This document shows, one piece after another, positions 27,412 through 36,874 of a stretch of DNA of 45,902 nt. Origin of the DNA: JBMYQA01 sp049600855 (GTDB lineage Bacteria > Bacteroidota > Bacteroidia > Cytophagales > Flammeovirgaceae); assembly GCA_049600855.1 (NCBI GenBank), contig JBMYQA010000011.1, forward strand, positions 1 to 45,902, in the 5' to 3' direction. The notes under the pieces are model-generated. The model did no database searches. It was not told where the DNA came from and was given only the letters and a program-made list of their open reading frames with translations. The stretch's first letter is position 1. The number at the start of each line of letters is the position of its first letter. The position numbers and the translations under genes are program-made.

Positions 27412-29519
27412 AACATATTATAAGGGCATTGTGTGTACTAATGGCCATGCAATACATGTCATTGCGGCAAGTGGCAGCACAAGACAAATCGTTTAAGGTA
27501 TTATTACATGGAAATAATGATAATACCCAAGTGAAATTATTTTGGGAAGTACATGGTTGGCCTAAAGATTTGCAGGGCTTTAACATCAAAAGAAGAATAT
27601 TAAATGAAAATGGAGAAGGACGTTGGGAAAAACTGAATATCATTTGTATTGTTCCTCAGTTTAACCCTGAACAAAATTGGGCTAACTTGGGCCTTACGCC
27701 AAAACAAGCCTCTCCAATTAAAGAAAAAGCCGAAGCAGCCTTAGCAAGTGGCGAATATACGAAAATGAATAAAGGGGAGATGCTAAAGCTATTGAAAGAT
27801 TATGATGGCCTTGAAATTGGGGATCGGGTAGTGATGATACAGGATTATGACATCGCACTGATCTTAGGTTTTGGTTTCATAGATAATCGCTTTGATAAGG
27901 CCAATCAGTATGAATATGCGTTGTTTTATGTAACAGATCATGGAGAAGAGTTAGCAACACCTCTGGCGACTTATCAAACACAAAATAAAGCAGCGTGGGA
28001 AATTGAAGCGGTTAAATTCTCAGTGCCTCCATCTAATCAGATTAAACTGACTTGGGAAGTAGACAAGGAAGTGGCGAATCAAATCTCTTTATTTGGTTTC
28101 AATGTTGAAGCGATCATGGAGAATGGGAAGGGAAGGAATATCGCCACAAACTTGGGGGGGTATGTTGATGATAGGGGTAAAGTGATCTTTAGCATTGAAG
28201 ATGAAGAAGCGGATCCCTCAGTTGATCGCCAATATGTCATTACTGGCACAAATGTATTTCATAGTATAATCAAATCGTTTGAACTAGAGTTTAAAGCGAA
28301 GGAACACATTCGGATCAAAGCTCCTAAACTAGAAAAACCGCAGTTGGTAGACCAAACCAAGATGTATCTGAAGTGGGAAAAACTCGGTGAAGAAGCGCTG
28401 TCAAATTCAAAAGCCATCATCGTTGAAGTATTAGAGACGCTGCCAAATGATGAAGAGGAACTAGTGTTTAGGGATACAATACCTGCAAATAGTGATGAAT
28501 ATACACTAAGTAAGACTCTTGAATTTAATACCCCTTATCGTTATGTGATCAATATATTGGACATCAACGATAAACAGTGGACATCAACATCAGGCATCAT
28601 ACCCTATTATGGGGTGGCTACTGCCTCAATACCTAGCAATTTAGCCGCTACCTTCATGAAAAAGGAAAACAGAAATTTCATTAGGCTTTCTTGGGATAAG
28701 CTAGATGAATCTGATAAGAGTGTTTACGGGTATAAAATTATGGCAGATCACTTTACGCCAGGTAAACCAATTTATTTGGGGAGTATCCCATTGGTAAAAG
28801 CCAACTACTTTGATTTTGAAGTGCATTCTCAGGCGGAGCGAGCCTATCACTTTAATGTAGTGCCCATCAATATTTTGGGGGCGCACGGTGAAATGGCCAG
28901 TGTAACGTTTCAAATGCCGAGTTTAGAGTTGCCACCATTCGAAAGTGTACAGGTAGAGTTACAGCAAGATTATAGCCTCAAACTCAAGTGGGAATATCCT
29001 GATGTAAAGAACTTGAAAGGTTTCCGAATATTGGTAAATGGAGAGCAGGTGGCTTCTGAAACGGAGGTAGCACCAAAAAATCGTGAGTGGGTCATAGAAC
29101 AACTATCCAATGAGGGAAATGGAGAGATCGCCTTTCAGGTGGAAGCAGTGGGGCAGTTTGCAGCTAAAAAGAGTCGAGTACTCAGCAAATCATTCCAGCA
29201 AATTGGCTTGGATGAAAAAGCACTGATGCCGCATGCTTTTAGGGTCAAGCTGGTAAAAACGCAGGAGAAAAGAAGCATTGAGCTATCTTGGGATAAGCCT
29301 GCCGATCAGCCCAAGGCATTACTCGGGTACCGGTTGTGGATGGAAGATGAAAACGGGAAGTTTATACAGGTAGGAGACAAATTAATCATCGCTAACCAGC
29401 ATGTTATGAATATCCGTGACAATACACGTAAGCACTATAAATTTAGGTTATCGGCTGTACATACCAATGGAGTACAAAGCCCTTATGCCGAAGTAAATCT
29501 AGTGATCACTAATGAGTAG
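27408..29519 (+). CDS. Secreted protein with about six Fn3-like domains
   Basis: Protein of 703 residues. The signal peptide covers 1-24 (core ALCVLMAMQYMSL, cleavage VAA|Q). About six fibronectin-type-III-like modules are visible from the repeated strand pattern with a core Trp: KLFWEV near 45, KLTWEV near 213, YLKWEKL near 323, IRLSWDKL near 427, LKLKWEY near 527 and IELSWDKP near 625. Most are followed by a (Y/F).(I/V/L/W) strand such as YKIMAD or YRLWMED. No enzymatic motif and no C-terminal sorting domain are seen. ATG 27408 overlaps the stop of the preceding gene by 4 nt, which indicates translational coupling. The likely role is structural or as a partner of the flanking giant proteins; this is inference from context. 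Confidence 0.87.
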   Translation: MKHIIRALCVLMAMQYMSLRQVAAQDKSFKVLLHGNNDNTQVKLFWEVHGWPKDLQGFNIKRRILNENGEGRWEKLNIICIVPQFNPEQNWANLGLTPKQASPIKEKAEAALASGEYTKMNKGEMLKLLKDYDGLEIGDRVVMIQDYDIALILGFGFIDNRFDKANQYEYALFYVTDHGEELATPLATYQTQNKAAWEIEAVKFSVPPSNQIKLTWEVDKEVANQISLFGFNVEAIMENGKGRNIATNLGGYVDDRGKVIFSIEDEEADPSVDRQYVITGTNVFHSIIKSFELEFKAKEHIRIKAPKLEKPQLVDQTKMYLKWEKLGEEALSNSKAIIVEVLETLPNDEEELVFRDTIPANSDEYTLSKTLEFNTPYRYVINILDINDKQWTSTSGIIPYYGVATASIPSNLAATFMKKENRNFIRLSWDKLDESDKSVYGYKIMADHFTPGKPIYLGSIPLVKANYFDFEVHSQAERAYHFNVVPINILGAHGEMASVTFQMPSLELPPFESVQVELQQDYSLKLKWEYPDVKNLKGFRILVNGEQVASETEVAPKNREWVIEQLSNEGNGEIAFQVEAVGQFAAKKSRVLSKSFQQIGLDEKALMPHAFRVKLVKTQEKRSIELSWDKPADQPKALLGYRLWMEDENGKFIQVGDKLIIANQHVMNIRDNTRKHYKFRLSAVHTNGVQSPYAEVNLVITNE

Positions 29520-29615
29520 GTGCAACATGCACTTAGGGTCTGTCGTAACCTGCTCTGAGTGTGGTGAGCCTATGATTTTAATGGCAACAAAAATTCAATG
29601 AAAAAATGAGAAAAA

Positions 29616-32600
29616 ATGAAACGATTATTTCAATATTTTAGTTTTTGTACGCTGCTCATTTTTAGTACCTTTTTATCTCCTTCTGTTCATGCGCAAGATG
29701 ATAAATTTGAGATTGAAACAGAGCCTGCAACTTGTGAATCAAGTAAGGATGGAAAAATAATTGTTACTATTAACCTGAATATAATTGATAAAGTCGAAGA
29801 CTTTACAGTGCATTTAGAAAACGTGGAGGAAGGAGGACCTAAAATAAAGGGAGTAGGAGACGTGATAGGAAATAGGTTATCCGGTCGTAAGTTAATTACA
29901 GAGTTTTCACCATTAGCAGCAGGTGAATACATAGTAAGCATCAACATTCCTTCTTCGGATCAGTGTGAAATAAAAGAAAAAGTAGAAGTAGAAACCTCTG
30001 AAGATTTTGATGTAGCAGTATTGAACACACCAAGCACACAGACCTATTGTGCAGGTGAGCAACCAAGTATGAGTTTTGGTTTAGAAATTATAGGTTGTGC
30101 TGAGGGTGATTGTGTAGTAAAGCTAGTAGACTGTGAGGGAAAAGATTGCAGCGAGGTGACTGCTAATGCTGAAAACACAATTGAGCTCGCTTATAAACCA
30201 CATAAGACCTATGAAATTAATGTAACTCCAACGGATAATCGAGTGACCTACAAGGTGGTTGCATCAAAACCTAATGACAATAATACATACTGTACGAACT
30301 CTCAGGCTTTTACAATAGGCTTCCGGGAGCTGGAGTGTGATGAAGAAGGCAACCCAACTATGTTTGGAGGAGTAGGTGGTGGAGGTGGAGAGGATGGTGA
30401 AAATGGAGGTGGAGGAGTAGCTGGTGGAAATGGAGGCGGAGAGGATGGTGAAGATGGAGGAGTAGCTGGTGGAAATGGAGACGGACAAGGTGGAGGAAGA
30501 CGCCCCTTCTGTTTCTTTGGTTTATGTATTCCCAATCCCTTTCCGTTTGAAATTCCCATTTGGTGGCCCTTTGACCCCAATGACATCATCGGTCCAGATG
30601 GAGTAGGAGCAAGAAAATGGATCACCAAAGAGGCCACATTACCCTATAAGATCCGCTTCGAGAATGATCCTGATTTGGCAACAACCTCCGCATTGAAGGT
30701 AATCATCAGGCAACAGCTTGACCCTTCCGTAGATGTGTTTGCTTTCCGCTTGGGTAGTTTCGGTTTTGGACCTTATACCTTTGATATACCAGAGAATTCC
30801 ATGTTCCACACTACTCAGTTGGATGTCTCGGATTCTTTGGGAGTAGTGGTCAATTTAGTGGCTGGCATCGATGTAATTAAACGGGAGGCTTTCTGGATTT
30901 TCGAGTCGAAAGACCCCATAACGGGCTTAGATCCCACTGATGCAGCACTGGGCTTTTTGTTAGTCAATGACTCGCTGGGAAATGGTGAGGGCTTTGTCAA
31001 CTATACCATAAAGGCCCATCCAGAATCAGTCACAGGCGATACCATCTATGCAGAAGCTTCTATCGTGTTTGATGAGAATGAAGCCATCATTACACCTGAA
31101 ATCTTCAATACCATTGATGCGCTTCCGCCTACATCCACATTTGAAGGTCTTGGAGATCTTGTTAGCACTAGGCAAGCAATCCGAGTCGTTGCCCAAGACG
31201 ATGAAGGAGGAAGTGGCTGGCGAGATTATGATCTGTTCATTTCTGCGGATGGAGGTAATGTATATACCCCATTGGCAGTGGCGCTTCCCAAAGATTCCGT
31301 ATACGAATTTATTGGTGCTCCAGGGCAATCTTATTGCCTATATGCAACAGCTTGGGACAGTGCAGGAAATCAGGAAATTGAACAACGAAACACGGTGTGC
31401 TTCACGGTTGCCGATGGGCCATACTTGAGCTTGTTGGAGCTTGATGCCAATGCCACATTCTGTGCCAGAGATACGATTGCGATCAATTGGTCATCGGCCA
31501 ATGTCGACTCCGTGAATTTGGAGTATTCGATTGATGGTGGTGCCAATTATCAACTCCTTGAAAAAGTGGCTTCCTCAACCAATTCAGGCTATCAGTGGGC
31601 TACACCCGATGATTTGATCGCAGGAGATTACTTAATCCGAATAATAGATCATGCCAGAGATACCATTTTCGATGAAAGCAGTGCGATTGCTATCAGTAAT
31701 CTGCCTGCATTAAATATTTTGGCGCCTGATACAGCACTCTGTGTGGGGGAGACTGTGACCCTCGATGCAGGATCGGGTTATGACCGCTATGATTGGTCTA
31801 ATGGATCGGTTTCTCAGGAAGTCACAGTCTCTCGGGCAGATACTCTCGTGCTAAATGTTTACAATGAAGCAGGTTGCGTCCGTTCTGATCGTGTGATCAT
31901 TGAAGAACTCCCATTACCCATCGTGAGCTTTACGCTGGCAACGGAAGATTCTGTCTGTTATGATGCCCCTACCATCTCACTATCGGGAGGTATGCCTTTG
32001 GGAGGCAGCTATTCGGGTATAGCGGTAGATGGGGCGGGCAACTTTGTCCCAAGCAATGCCGATGTATTTGGAGGATATAGCGAGAGTGAAATCACCTATT
32101 CTTATACGGATACCAATGGATGTACAGACACCGCCATGCAAATACTAACGGTGTTTGAACAACCCGAACTCTATCATAGTCCGCTAGATCCAGTAACGAG
32201 TACTACACCTTCCTTCACACTTTCAGGAGCTAGCCCAGCAGGTGGTGTTTATTCAGGTCTTGGGGTGTCTTCAGATAGTATTTTTGATCCGAGCGTAGCT
32301 GGAGAGGGCATTCACCAAATCACTTATAGCTATACGATGGAGGGATTAAACTGTAGCAATAGCATAATCATTCCTATTCAAGTTACGAATCAATCCAAAA
32401 TGCTGGAACTCTCTATTGTTAATATGCAAAATGCCTACTGTGAAGGAAGCTTTGTTCATATTACTTGGGGAGCATTGAATATCGCTACGATTGACATTGA
32501 GTTGTCCCAAGACGGGGGAGCCAATTACCAGAGTATAGCTCAAAACGTAAATGTTGATCTTGGATTTTATTCATGGGAAATACCAACAGGTTATGCCGCA

Positions 32601-35600
32601 ATATCTAACTTAATTCGAATCTCGGATGCAACGGACAATACCATTCAGGATGAAACTGATGTGGCATTTGCAATTCATTCGGCGACAGTGCCGAGTATTG
32701 CTACTCCACAAGGAACTGCACTCTGTGCTGGAGATAGCCTATTTTTAGATGCTGGTGCTGGATTCATCAATTACCAATGGATTGGTGGAGTTAGTAATTC
32801 CCAGACGCTCACGGTCTATGATTCTGGTGAGTATCGTGTGATTGTAGAGAATAGTCATGGGTGTTTGGCCGAAGATAGTGTGGAAATCACGCTCAAACCA
32901 GCTCCTGTGATAAGCTTTGCTGCCTTAGACAGCTTGTGCGAAAATGCCTTACCCATTGCCCTGAGTGGTGGCATGCCACTAGGAGGAACCTATGCTGGAA
33001 TAGGTGTTGATGAGGCAGGGAACTTCGATCCGAGTGTAGCAGGAGCGGGAACCCATGAGCTCATTTATGAGTATACAGCTGCCAATGGCTGTACTGATAC
33101 CGCTAAGCAGTTCATTGAGGTAAATCCACTGCCATTTGTGAGTTTGTATGTCGGGCCAGCGGTGAATATTGACGATACGGCATTTACCTTAAGCGGAGGC
33201 TTCCCAAATGGAGGAACATATACTGGCGTAGGAGTAGTGAATGACAGTGTTTTCAATCCTGCATTAGCTGGACATGGCAAACATCAGATTACCTATACCT
33301 TCACAGATACCCTTGGCTGTACCAATTCGATTGTGGATTCGATTACGGTAGATCGCTTGAAATTGATGGCTCCCAATGGAGGCGAATCTTACTGTATAGG
33401 CGATACCATCACAATTGATTGGGAGGATGGTACCTTGATTTCCAGAATTGATATTGATGTATCACTAGATAGTGGGGCGACTTATGAATCGATTGCTGAT
33501 TTTGTGGCTACATCTACAGATAAATACAACTGGGTTGTACCAAGTAGCAAGACAGGTTCTATACTGATACGGATAAGTTCCAATGCGGATAGCACTATTT
33601 ACGACATTAGCGAAACTTACTTTACCGTAAATGCCAAACCAGCGGTAAGTTTAGCCGGATTGCCAAGTGTATGTATTAACAATCCAGCGTTTACATTATC
33701 GGGAGGTTTCCCTTCGGGTGGTATGTACTCAGGCATTGGGGTAGCAGAAGATACGTTGTTCAATCCCAGTGTTGCGGGCTTTGGCTCTCATAGTATTACC
33801 TACATCTACACAGATAGTAATGGATGTACAAATACGGATAGTCGTTTCATCCTAGTTGATTCCATGATCTCGGCAAGTTTAGCGGCTTTACCTGTGGATG
33901 AGGTGTGTGAGAACGAAGCAAAGATCGAACTAACAGGTGGCTTGCCTTTAGGGGGAACCTACTCAGGCAATGGAGTGGATGCCTTCGGGGACTTCAACCC
34001 AAGTGAGGCTGGGCCAGGAATCCATCAAATTACCTATACTTTTGGACGTGTTTGTAAAGATTCTGCCAGTAAGTCAATCACGGTCAAGCCTGCACCAATG
34101 GTCAGTCTGGCGCCATTCGATGATGTCTATGAGGGTGATGCTGCATTTGCCTTGGCAGGCGGCTTACCTTTAGGCGGTACCTACTCAGGTAATGGAGTGG
34201 ATAGTCTTGGAAATTTCGATCCAGTGATTGCCGGTGTGCGTACCCATCAGATTTCATATAGCTATACAGATGCTAACGGATGTACCTCAACGGCAAGTCA
34301 AATACTCAATGTCTTATCCACTTTTGTTGAGTTAAACCTTACAGAGTTACATGCAGATGAGCCATGCCTATCAAGGAATTGGGAAGTTACCAACCCCAAT
34401 GTGGTTGATGTGAACTATACATGGGAAGTGTTGGGTACCAGCATTCAAGGTGAAGGCATTGCTGCACCAGGGCAATCTTCGCTATTGACCCCAGCAATTC
34501 CAGGTGAAAATACAGTGAAAATCTCTTGGGTGAACCCTCAGGGTCTCACAGATTCTAACACACAAACATCAAGTGCCTCATGCCCAACATCACTGATCAG
34601 CATCACTAATCCTGCAAATGGCGATGAGCTAAGTATGGACATGTTGATTAATGTGGATGTGGCATTGACCATCGATGTAGCTCTGATAGATAGCATTGTA
34701 CTCATGTCTGACAATGTGAGTAAAGGGGTAATGACAGGTGGTGCTACATCCTTGCAGACAAGCTGGGGAGCTGAGGGCAATTATAGCTTGAAAGCCGTAG
34801 CTTACCTCAGTTCTGGAGCGATCAGTGAATCTCAGCCGATTACGGTGAGTGTGATCCAGAATATCTTCTCCGGTTTATTTGATATGGCAGGTTGTGATTC
34901 CATCGTGGTCGATCCGTTGTTCTATGCCGAATTGGGCAGTGATGGTGAAATTAGGTTGGACACCATCTGCTACCAAGTGGTTGAGATTATCAAGCCATCA
35001 GATGGTGATTTGGTGCCACTCAATGAGTTAGTCGATATTGAGATTACGGCTTATACCACTATGGGAAGCATTGATAGTGTAGCGCTTTACTCGGATGGCA
35101 ATAAGGTGGGAACAGTAAGCGCATTGCCTTATACGATTTCAACCAGTTGGACCACGGCAGGTGCCCACACCCTTCAGGCAAAAGCCTATGGCAGTAATGG
35201 CCTAGTGAGTAGTTCCTCTTTGATCACCGTGATAGCGGATCAGCATGTCAAGGGGCATGTATTCGATATTACAGGGTGTGATTCGGTGATTATCGATCCG
35301 TATTTCAGTGCCGAAATGGGCAGTGATGGTGAAATCAGGTTAAATAATACACTTTGTGATCCAATACCTGAGTATACGGTAAGCATTAGCACGCCATTGG
35401 ATAGTCAATCGCTTGGAATCAATCGGGCTTTCGATATTACTGTCGAAGCATCGGCCTCCATAGGCACGGTTGACAGTGTAGAAGTTTACTCGAATGGCGT
35501 TAAACTCGGTACATTTACCGCAATGCCTTATACACTATCTTACAGTTGGACTACGGTGGGTAACTACAGCTTGAGAGCGAAGGCATATTTCAGTTCAGGT

Positions 35601-36866
35601 ATCAGCATGTTCTCGGAGGCAGTAACCGTATTAGTGGATGAAAATTACCATTACAACACCTTTGACATTTCTGGATGCGATTCAGTTGAGGTTGATCCTG
35701 CATTCTATGCGGCATTGGGTAGCGAGGGAGATATCCGATTGAGAGGGTCTTGCCTTGACTTGGTTCGAATCACCAATCCGCAAGATGGTAATTATTATAA
35801 GGTGGATGAGATGCTAACGATCACTGTTGAGGCTTCTAGCGCTCAAGGCAGTATTGATAGTGTGGAGGTATTTGCTAGTGGTACGAAGTTGACGGTGTTA
35901 ACTGCTGCTCCGTATACCTTCCAAACAAGTTGGGCGACAGAAGGTGAATACCAATTATATGCAGTTGCTCACAACAGCTTAGGTGAAAGCAACACTTCGG
36001 ATATCGTCACGGTATTTTTAGAAAATGATATCTATACCTCTACATTTGATATCTCAGGATGCGATTCCGTTGAAGTAGGGCCTTATTTTGATGCTAACTT
36101 GGGTAGTACAGGAGACATCCGTCTCAATCCATCACTTTGTGCAACAGAAGTGTACAGTATTAGTATTACCAATCCACTTGATAGCCAGTTGATTGGATTG
36201 AATCAGTCTGTTGAAATTGCAGTGGATGCTTCGACTACAGCAGGCACGATAGATAGTGTAGAGGTATTTTCCAATCATGTGAAACTTGGAGTCTTAACTA
36301 CTGCTCCATACAACTTGATGGCCTCATGGGGTTCAGAGGGAAGGCACACCATTCATGCCATTGCCCATATCAGTACAGGCATCGCACTTACTTCTGAGTT
36401 GATTACGGTATGGGTAGATGAAAATTACTATCATGGAACATTTGATGTAGTAGGCTGTGATTCAGTAGAGGTTGACCCAGTATTCTTTGCCAGCTTGGGT
36501 AGTTTCGGAGAGATTCGATTAGACCCAAGTTCTTGTGCTCCTGTATACCGAACTGTAGCAGATAAGGAAGATGAACTTTCCATAGAGGAACCATTAGTAA
36601 GTCATCACCTCGATGTATTTCCGAATCCATTTAATCAAGGCTTAACGATCAGGTATGAGTTGGGAGCAGACCAACACGTTGCTGTATATATCTACGATGT
36701 GGCAGGTAATCTCATTTCGAGCTTGATGGAAAAACAATGGAAGACGAAGGGAACACATGAGCTGAAGTTTGATGGAACCCGACTTGCTTCAGGAGTATAT
36801 CTAGTAAGAATGGTGATGGAAAATAACAAACAGAAAACGGTTCGAGCAATTAAAATCGAGAAGTAA
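29616..36866 (+). CDS. Giant multidomain surface protein with T9SS type-A sorting domain
   Basis: Protein of 2416 residues. The signal peptide covers 1-26 (VHA|Q). SprB-like Ig domains follow (about 28-248), then a Gly-rich linker (249-295). Next is a conserved module starting DPNDIIGPDGVG and continuing through PYKIRFENDPDLA and IVFDENE to NTID (about 319-506). Further modules are a bacterial Ig-like domain (506-600), PKD/Ig-like domains, and three Kre9-like domains (about 602-697, 927-1025, 1249-1340; one starts APNGGESY). Interleaved are seven repeats with GG.PLGGTYSG. Five 130-residue repeats (about 1657-2309) each end in GCDSVEVDP and LGS.G.IRL. The C-terminal domain (about 2312-2416) has FPNPF, VYIYDVAGN, LASGVYLVRM and a basic end, the type-A sorting signature cleaved on T9SS export. 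It is the only member of the block with such a signal. Two ATGs lie just upstream in other frames; ATG 29616 is the only one opening this frame with a signal peptide. Confidence 0.92.
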   Translation: MKRLFQYFSFCTLLIFSTFLSPSVHAQDDKFEIETEPATCESSKDGKIIVTINLNIIDKVEDFTVHLENVEEGGPKIKGVGDVIGNRLSGRKLITEFSPLAAGEYIVSINIPSSDQCEIKEKVEVETSEDFDVAVLNTPSTQTYCAGEQPSMSFGLEIIGCAEGDCVVKLVDCEGKDCSEVTANAENTIELAYKPHKTYEINVTPTDNRVTYKVVASKPNDNNTYCTNSQAFTIGFRELECDEEGNPTMFGGVGGGGGEDGENGGGGVAGGNGGGEDGEDGGVAGGNGDGQGGGRRPFCFFGLCIPNPFPFEIPIWWPFDPNDIIGPDGVGARKWITKEATLPYKIRFENDPDLATTSALKVIIRQQLDPSVDVFAFRLGSFGFGPYTFDIPENSMFHTTQLDVSDSLGVVVNLVAGIDVIKREAFWIFESKDPITGLDPTDAALGFLLVNDSLGNGEGFVNYTIKAHPESVTGDTIYAEASIVFDENEAIITPEIFNTIDALPPTSTFEGLGDLVSTRQAIRVVAQDDEGGSGWRDYDLFISADGGNVYTPLAVALPKDSVYEFIGAPGQSYCLYATAWDSAGNQEIEQRNTVCFTVADGPYLSLLELDANATFCARDTIAINWSSANVDSVNLEYSIDGGANYQLLEKVASSTNSGYQWATPDDLIAGDYLIRIIDHARDTIFDESSAIAISNLPALNILAPDTALCVGETVTLDAGSGYDRYDWSNGSVSQEVTVSRADTLVLNVYNEAGCVRSDRVIIEELPLPIVSFTLATEDSVCYDAPTISLSGGMPLGGSYSGIAVDGAGNFVPSNADVFGGYSESEITYSYTDTNGCTDTAMQILTVFEQPELYHSPLDPVTSTTPSFTLSGASPAGGVYSGLGVSSDSIFDPSVAGEGIHQITYSYTMEGLNCSNSIIIPIQVTNQSKMLELSIVNMQNAYCEGSFVHITWGALNIATIDIELSQDGGANYQSIAQNVNVDLGFYSWEIPTGYAAISNLIRISDATDNTIQDETDVAFAIHSATVPSIATPQGTALCAGDSLFLDAGAGFINYQWIGGVSNSQTLTVYDSGEYRVIVENSHGCLAEDSVEITLKPAPVISFAALDSLCENALPIALSGGMPLGGTYAGIGVDEAGNFDPSVAGAGTHELIYEYTAANGCTDTAKQFIEVNPLPFVSLYVGPAVNIDDTAFTLSGGFPNGGTYTGVGVVNDSVFNPALAGHGKHQITYTFTDTLGCTNSIVDSITVDRLKLMAPNGGESYCIGDTITIDWEDGTLISRIDIDVSLDSGATYESIADFVATSTDKYNWVVPSSKTGSILIRISSNADSTIYDISETYFTVNAKPAVSLAGLPSVCINNPAFTLSGGFPSGGMYSGIGVAEDTLFNPSVAGFGSHSITYIYTDSNGCTNTDSRFILVDSMISASLAALPVDEVCENEAKIELTGGLPLGGTYSGNGVDAFGDFNPSEAGPGIHQITYTFGRVCKDSASKSITVKPAPMVSLAPFDDVYEGDAAFALAGGLPLGGTYSGNGVDSLGNFDPVIAGVRTHQISYSYTDANGCTSTASQILNVLSTFVELNLTELHADEPCLSRNWEVTNPNVVDVNYTWEVLGTSIQGEGIAAPGQSSLLTPAIPGENTVKISWVNPQGLTDSNTQTSSASCPTSLISITNPANGDELSMDMLINVDVALTIDVALIDSIVLMSDNVSKGVMTGGATSLQTSWGAEGNYSLKAVAYLSSGAISESQPITVSVIQNIFSGLFDMAGCDSIVVDPLFYAELGSDGEIRLDTICYQVVEIIKPSDGDLVPLNELVDIEITAYTTMGSIDSVALYSDGNKVGTVSALPYTISTSWTTAGAHTLQAKAYGSNGLVSSSSLITVIADQHVKGHVFDITGCDSVIIDPYFSAEMGSDGEIRLNNTLCDPIPEYTVSISTPLDSQSLGINRAFDITVEASASIGTVDSVEVYSNGVKLGTFTAMPYTLSYSWTTVGNYSLRAKAYFSSGISMFSEAVTVLVDENYHYNTFDISGCDSVEVDPAFYAALGSEGDIRLRGSCLDLVRITNPQDGNYYKVDEMLTITVEASSAQGSIDSVEVFASGTKLTVLTAAPYTFQTSWATEGEYQLYAVAHNSLGESNTSDIVTVFLENDIYTSTFDISGCDSVEVGPYFDANLGSTGDIRLNPSLCATEVYSISITNPLDSQLIGLNQSVEIAVDASTTAGTIDSVEVFSNHVKLGVLTTAPYNLMASWGSEGRHTIHAIAHISTGIALTSELITVWVDENYYHGTFDVVGCDSVEVDPVFFASLGSFGEIRLDPSSCAPVYRTVADKEDELSIEEPLVSHHLDVFPNPFNQGLTIRYELGADQHVAVYIYDVAGNLISSLMEKQWKTKGTHELKFDGTRLASGVYLVRMVMENNKQKTVRAIKIEK
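30381..30480 (+). repeat. Gly-rich coding minisatellite
   Basis: Within the 2416-residue protein gene, a 26-nt stretch is repeated exactly at 30410-30435 and 30455-30480 (45-bp period, 15 codons). A 20-nt stretch at 30381-30400 recurs with one change at 30432-30451. It encodes a flexible linker made of Gly, Glu, Asp, Asn and Ala (GGNGGGEDGEDGG type). In-frame slippage could change its length without breaking the gene. Confidence 0.8.
31915..34320 (+). repeat. Seven GG.PLGGTYSG repeats
   Basis: Seven diverged copies of about 75 residues share SGG(M/F/L)P.GG.Y(S/T/A)G.GV, then F(D/N)PS.AG.G.H.I.Y.YTD.NGCT. They start near 31915, 32165, 32905, 33135, 33640, 33870 and 34095. They are interleaved with Kre9-like and PKD-like modules instead of forming one uninterrupted array. 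The family occurs in Bacteroidota surface proteins; function is unknown to me. Confidence 0.75.
34590..36540 (+). repeat. Five 130-residue repeats ending in GCDSVEVDP motif
   Basis: Repeat starts lie near 34590, 34975, 35365, 35755 and 36145, about 390 bp apart. Each begins with an Ig-like strand set (I.ITNP.DG or I.TPLDSQ, then IDSV.(V/L).S.G.K and a W..(A/E)G.(Y/H) strand). Each closes with a short block (FD(I/M/V).GCDS(V/I), a following DP(.)F then A.(L/M)GS.G(E/D)IRL). The last copy runs directly into the sorting domain. Confidence 0.85.
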
Positions 36867-36874
36867 ACCATATC

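Noticed and set aside
30302..30637. Pro/Ser-rich frame opposite the Gly-rich linker
   Set aside because: It is the antisense shadow of the Gly codon repeat in the 2416-residue protein gene.
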